DNA of 64,000 nucleotides from Enoplosus armatus. Lineage: Eukaryota; Chordata; Actinopteri; Centrarchiformes; Enoplosidae. The notes beneath the pieces were generated by a model. That model searched no databases, was not told the DNA's origin, and was given only the letters and a program-made list of their open reading frames with translations. Positions 61,201-64,000 of the stretch are shown here, piece by piece. The stretch covers positions 21,088,463 through 21,152,462 of the forward strand of contig NC_092181.1 of assembly GCF_043641665.1 (NCBI RefSeq), given 5' to 3'. The position numbers and the translations under genes were made by a program. Positions within the stretch are counted from its first letter, which is position 1. The number at the start of each line of letters is the position of its first letter.

Positions 61201-63860
61201 GGGAGAGAACACAAGAGGGAAGCCAACAAAATCATGAGGGAACAAAGAGAAAATGTCTCAGCTGACTGACAGTTTCCCTCAGATACTACAGTGTATCTGG
61301 TGTGAGTGTGTGTGTGTGTGTGACAGTGAGAAAGAGAAAAACACAAAAAACATCTAGTGTAAGTCAGTGGAGCAGGACAGAATATTGAGAAAAAGGGAAA
61401 GCAATCAAGTTGAGCCAAACGATTCATTCACCTTTGAAAAAGTAGATGAACAAGATGATCTCAACTCAAGGTCCACTTACTAGCTTTTTCCTGAGCTTTC
61501 AACTGCATCTGACTGTCGTCGTCACTGGATGGAGTTTGCTCAGTTTCAAGCAAACACATCCAAAACTGATCAGTGTCATTATTAGGCATCACTACTAGCT
61601 ATAACGCCCCTGCCACTGATCCCACTGAGTTATAACTCAGAGTCAAAGTCTGAACACGCAGACATGATACACATATTTTTAGATCTACCGTGACTTATAC
61701 TTTCTAAGGATATCATTATCTCCGATGTCCATCACAAATAAACTTCCATGACTCTGATTAGAAATCAAAGAAAATAAGACAGTCCTTAGAACTCCAGAAC
61801 GTGCCTTGAAGCGTCGTGTTCTTAAGTTTTATTCAGTATCGAAGTAATCCAGTGATACCCGTCTGTACATTCATGAGTACACTGTGAAGAGGAACTGTTA
61901 ATAGCTAATTCGGCCATGGCGACATTATACTTCATGTTGTTTCAAACTATTTTCTTTTCTTTTTTTTTCCATAAAACCTGTATTAAGTACAATTCATGTG
62001 CAAACTGATGGCATTTCTAAATATCCCAACTTATTTTTGAAAATGACAATACATGGCATGATAATACATGTGTATGTATGTAGTGACTCCGCTAAAAGCC
62101 TGTAAATTAAAAAAAAGGAGAAAAAGGAGCAAAAAAGCCCATTAACTGAGCAAACTCCATCTGCAGATGAGGACGGTAAGATGCAGTTTAAAGAGCTGGA
62201 AAAAGCTAGTCAGCAGACCTGGAATTAGATTATTTTATCAAATTTAAATCTGCTTTTTGTGGCGGACGCAGACTGTCTTTAGAACTAATAACATTGCTCC
62301 CTTAGCTGTCACACCATGACCTGATAGATGAACTGTGAAAGTAGTGTATGCAAGGAGGACTCACATCAGCACTGATGTCATTGAATTTGGTGATGAAGGC
62401 ATGCTTGACAACATCCACAGCAACCTCTGAGGCTATCACCATGACAACATCGGGAAACAGCACCCACAAGTGGTCTAAAAACAAACACATCAAAAACTTA
62501 GAGTCAATATAGTATTCAGTCAGTATAATATTAGTTATAAAAGTCAGAGACAGTTCATTGAGGGGCCACACTAAGAAGACCCAAGGGTTTACCTGTGAGG
62601 AGCAGTGTGATGTAACTTCTCATATATATATATATAAATATAAATATACAGTATATCAACCAACTGTGTACATTTCTGTAACGTTACGTTCTCTGTGCAG
62701 CACTGCGTTAGTTACCTGGGTTCCAGGAGAACTGCTCCATGTTTCTCAGACAGACGATGAGCAGGAGGATGTAGTTGGTGAACCTCTCTTTTATGTCTGT
62801 GGGAAACAAACAAATCAATCCTGGATTAACCTACTTTGTACTCACTGCGGCTGAGCTCGATTCCATAAATTTACCTTGTGCTAAATCACCAAGTTCAAAG
62901 GCCAAGTTACAAAATGTCCACAGAACGCTGATTTTGTGGCACATATTTGGCTGTATTGGTATCGTTCACCACTTACCACTGTTTGACATCTGGAAAAGGT
63001 TGTTCTTTTCAAACTTCTTGAACACACTTCCTTTGATCTCCACAAACTGCAAAAAAAACAAAACAAAATATAATGGTTGAGCTTATGTTGCATGCACTTT
63101 TAATTGAGTTAAATGCATCTGTGTGCATTATACTCACGTTGTTTGACATCATGATGGTGAGCAGGGACTTGTTGTGGGAATTGAAGGCTACGTTGAGAGT
63201 GGTGGCCTGAACCATGATGAGGATGGCATGAAGAACTACAAACAAACGTGCTGAGGAAAAGAAATATACTGAGGACTGCAGTAAAGAATATCATGCTGTG
63301 TGTTCATTCTGATGTACGCCCACTGATATGCACTAGTCTGAAGAAAAGCTGTGTAAGCTTGCAACTAATGATTTTGTCAACTCATACACAGAGGCGCTCA
63401 GCAGCAGCAAGATACAGACTGGCAACAAAAATCACAGGTCTCAGTTCTCAGTGAGGATACAGACGTAGAGCACAGCCATGAAGAAGTGAGGAATCACGCC
63501 TATGTGCGCTCTCTTCTTCTCCTTGGGTTCTGTTGCTGTCCAGTACAGAGCGTCCAGGATGTCCTGGCCAAATGATGAGAACAGGCGATCCGCCACCTGA
63601 CGCAACAGGGGAAGGATGAGAGGAGGCAAGAGAGCGAATGAGTGGGTGGCTAACTGTACAGTACAATCAGAGTTATAAACATTAGGAAGTATTATACCTC
63701 TAACATGTTGTATATGATGTATAGTTTGATGACAGACTGTCCCCTGATCAGGTGGTACATCATGGAGTAATCCACGTAGCTCATCATAGAGTAACAGAGC
63801 ACCATAATGAAGCCTTTCAGCACATCACACACCTGGGCTGGCTGAAGCAAGCGGGAGCCA
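58219..63860 (-). CDS. tapt1: TAPT1 (transmembrane anterior posterior transformation 1), C-terminal 3/4
   Basis: Multipass membrane protein of the TAPT1/DUF747 family. In known vertebrates it acts at the centrosome and ciliary base and in axial skeletal patterning. Exons, 5' to 3' (- strand): 63698-63860, 63461-63596, 63138-63235, 62977-63046, 62716-62796, 62365-62474, 60731-60790, 59885-59953, 59701-59777, 59391-59563, 58219-58472. All borders are AG/GT and in phase, giving 429 residues to the TGA. The protein is very close to the family: LLQPAQVCDVLKG, YVDYSMMYHLIRGQSVIKLY, DRLFSSFGQDILDALYWTA, IGVIPHFFMAVLYV, NSHNKSLLTIMMSNN, VKHAFITKFNDI, SRRMGFIPLPLALL, LKVLNSIVLLG. A variable acidic/serine region follows, then the invariant end PKKDLLEIDRFTICGNRID. 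About 140-150 N-terminal residues lie beyond the right edge. The most variable part is the linker encoded by the two last exons. Confidence 0.95.
58913..58965 (+). repeat. Retroposon tail (CCCGCTGTGGGATTAATAAA plus poly-A)
   Basis: TTATTGTAAATTTCCCCGCTGTGGGATTAATA followed by 20 or more A. This phrase is the usual 3' end of common fish retroposons. Similar CCTTCCGGGGATCAATAAA occurs near 40,786 in a prom1 intron. Only the tail is visible. Confidence 0.5.
60791..62364 (-). other. tapt1 intron (1.6 kb)
   Basis: Spacer between the 110-bp and 60-bp tapt1 exons. It has a short TG run near 61,302-61,322 and A-rich stretches. No exon or recognised repeat family was found. Confidence 0.7.
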
Positions 63861-64000
63861 CTAAAACACAAACACATACACACAAACATACATAAATTAC
63901 ACATGGCAGAAGTGTTCACAGAAGAGAAAGAAGCAGACAGAGCTACAGACAAGGTTATAATAATCTGTTGAGTCTGAACAAAGTCAAAGAGAGTTCTACT

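Overview
This is a window of vertebrate nuclear DNA, almost certainly from a spiny-rayed (percomorph-type) teleost fish. The genes are split by GT-AG introns, the spacer is AT-rich and full of (CA)n microsatellites, and several interspersed repeats of the kind common in teleost genomes recur. There is no operon structure, phage, CRISPR array or bacterial gene. All exon borders below were assembled by hand from splice sites, reading phase and protein-family resemblance. No database search was possible.

Layout: (1) 3079-9644, + strand, an annexin A5-type gene (11 coding exons; the ATG exon was not found). (2) 20794-21474, - strand, an FGFBP1-type secreted FGF-binding protein with its coding sequence in one exon. 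(3) 26839-27585, - strand, an FGFBP2-type paralogue with a polyglutamine run, a TATA box and a 3'UTR intron. (4) 32020-54190, - strand, the complete prominin-1 (prom1) gene, with 24 coding exons and at least two possible C-terminal ends. (5) 58219-63860, - strand, the last 11 coding exons of tapt1, whose 5' part lies beyond the right edge.

The order fgfbp1 - fgfbp2 - prom1 - tapt1, all in one orientation, matches the human 4p15 block as I remember it. The annexin on the left is not part of that human block. The genes are not a pathway: a Ca2+-dependent phospholipid-binding protein, two secreted FGF carriers, a pentaspan membrane-protrusion protein and a centrosome/cilium-associated multipass protein. 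Their proximity is ancestral linkage.

The long gaps (9.7-20.8, 21.5-26.0, 27.7-31.2, 46.3-53.9 and 54.7-58.2 kb) hold repeats: a hAT-like MITE family with about seven copies, a tRNA-derived SINE, TTAA-ended elements, CAGTGGTT-ended elements and many CA/TG tracts.

I found no previously undescribed system. The best leads are architectural: a prom1 exon enclosed by complementary UG and CA repeats, a prom1 stop codon that overlaps a usable splice donor, a perfect 15-bp inverted repeat carrying two TCGCGA cores upstream of prom1, and an annexin intron made almost wholly of a pyrimidine minisatellite with a 240-bp internal duplication.
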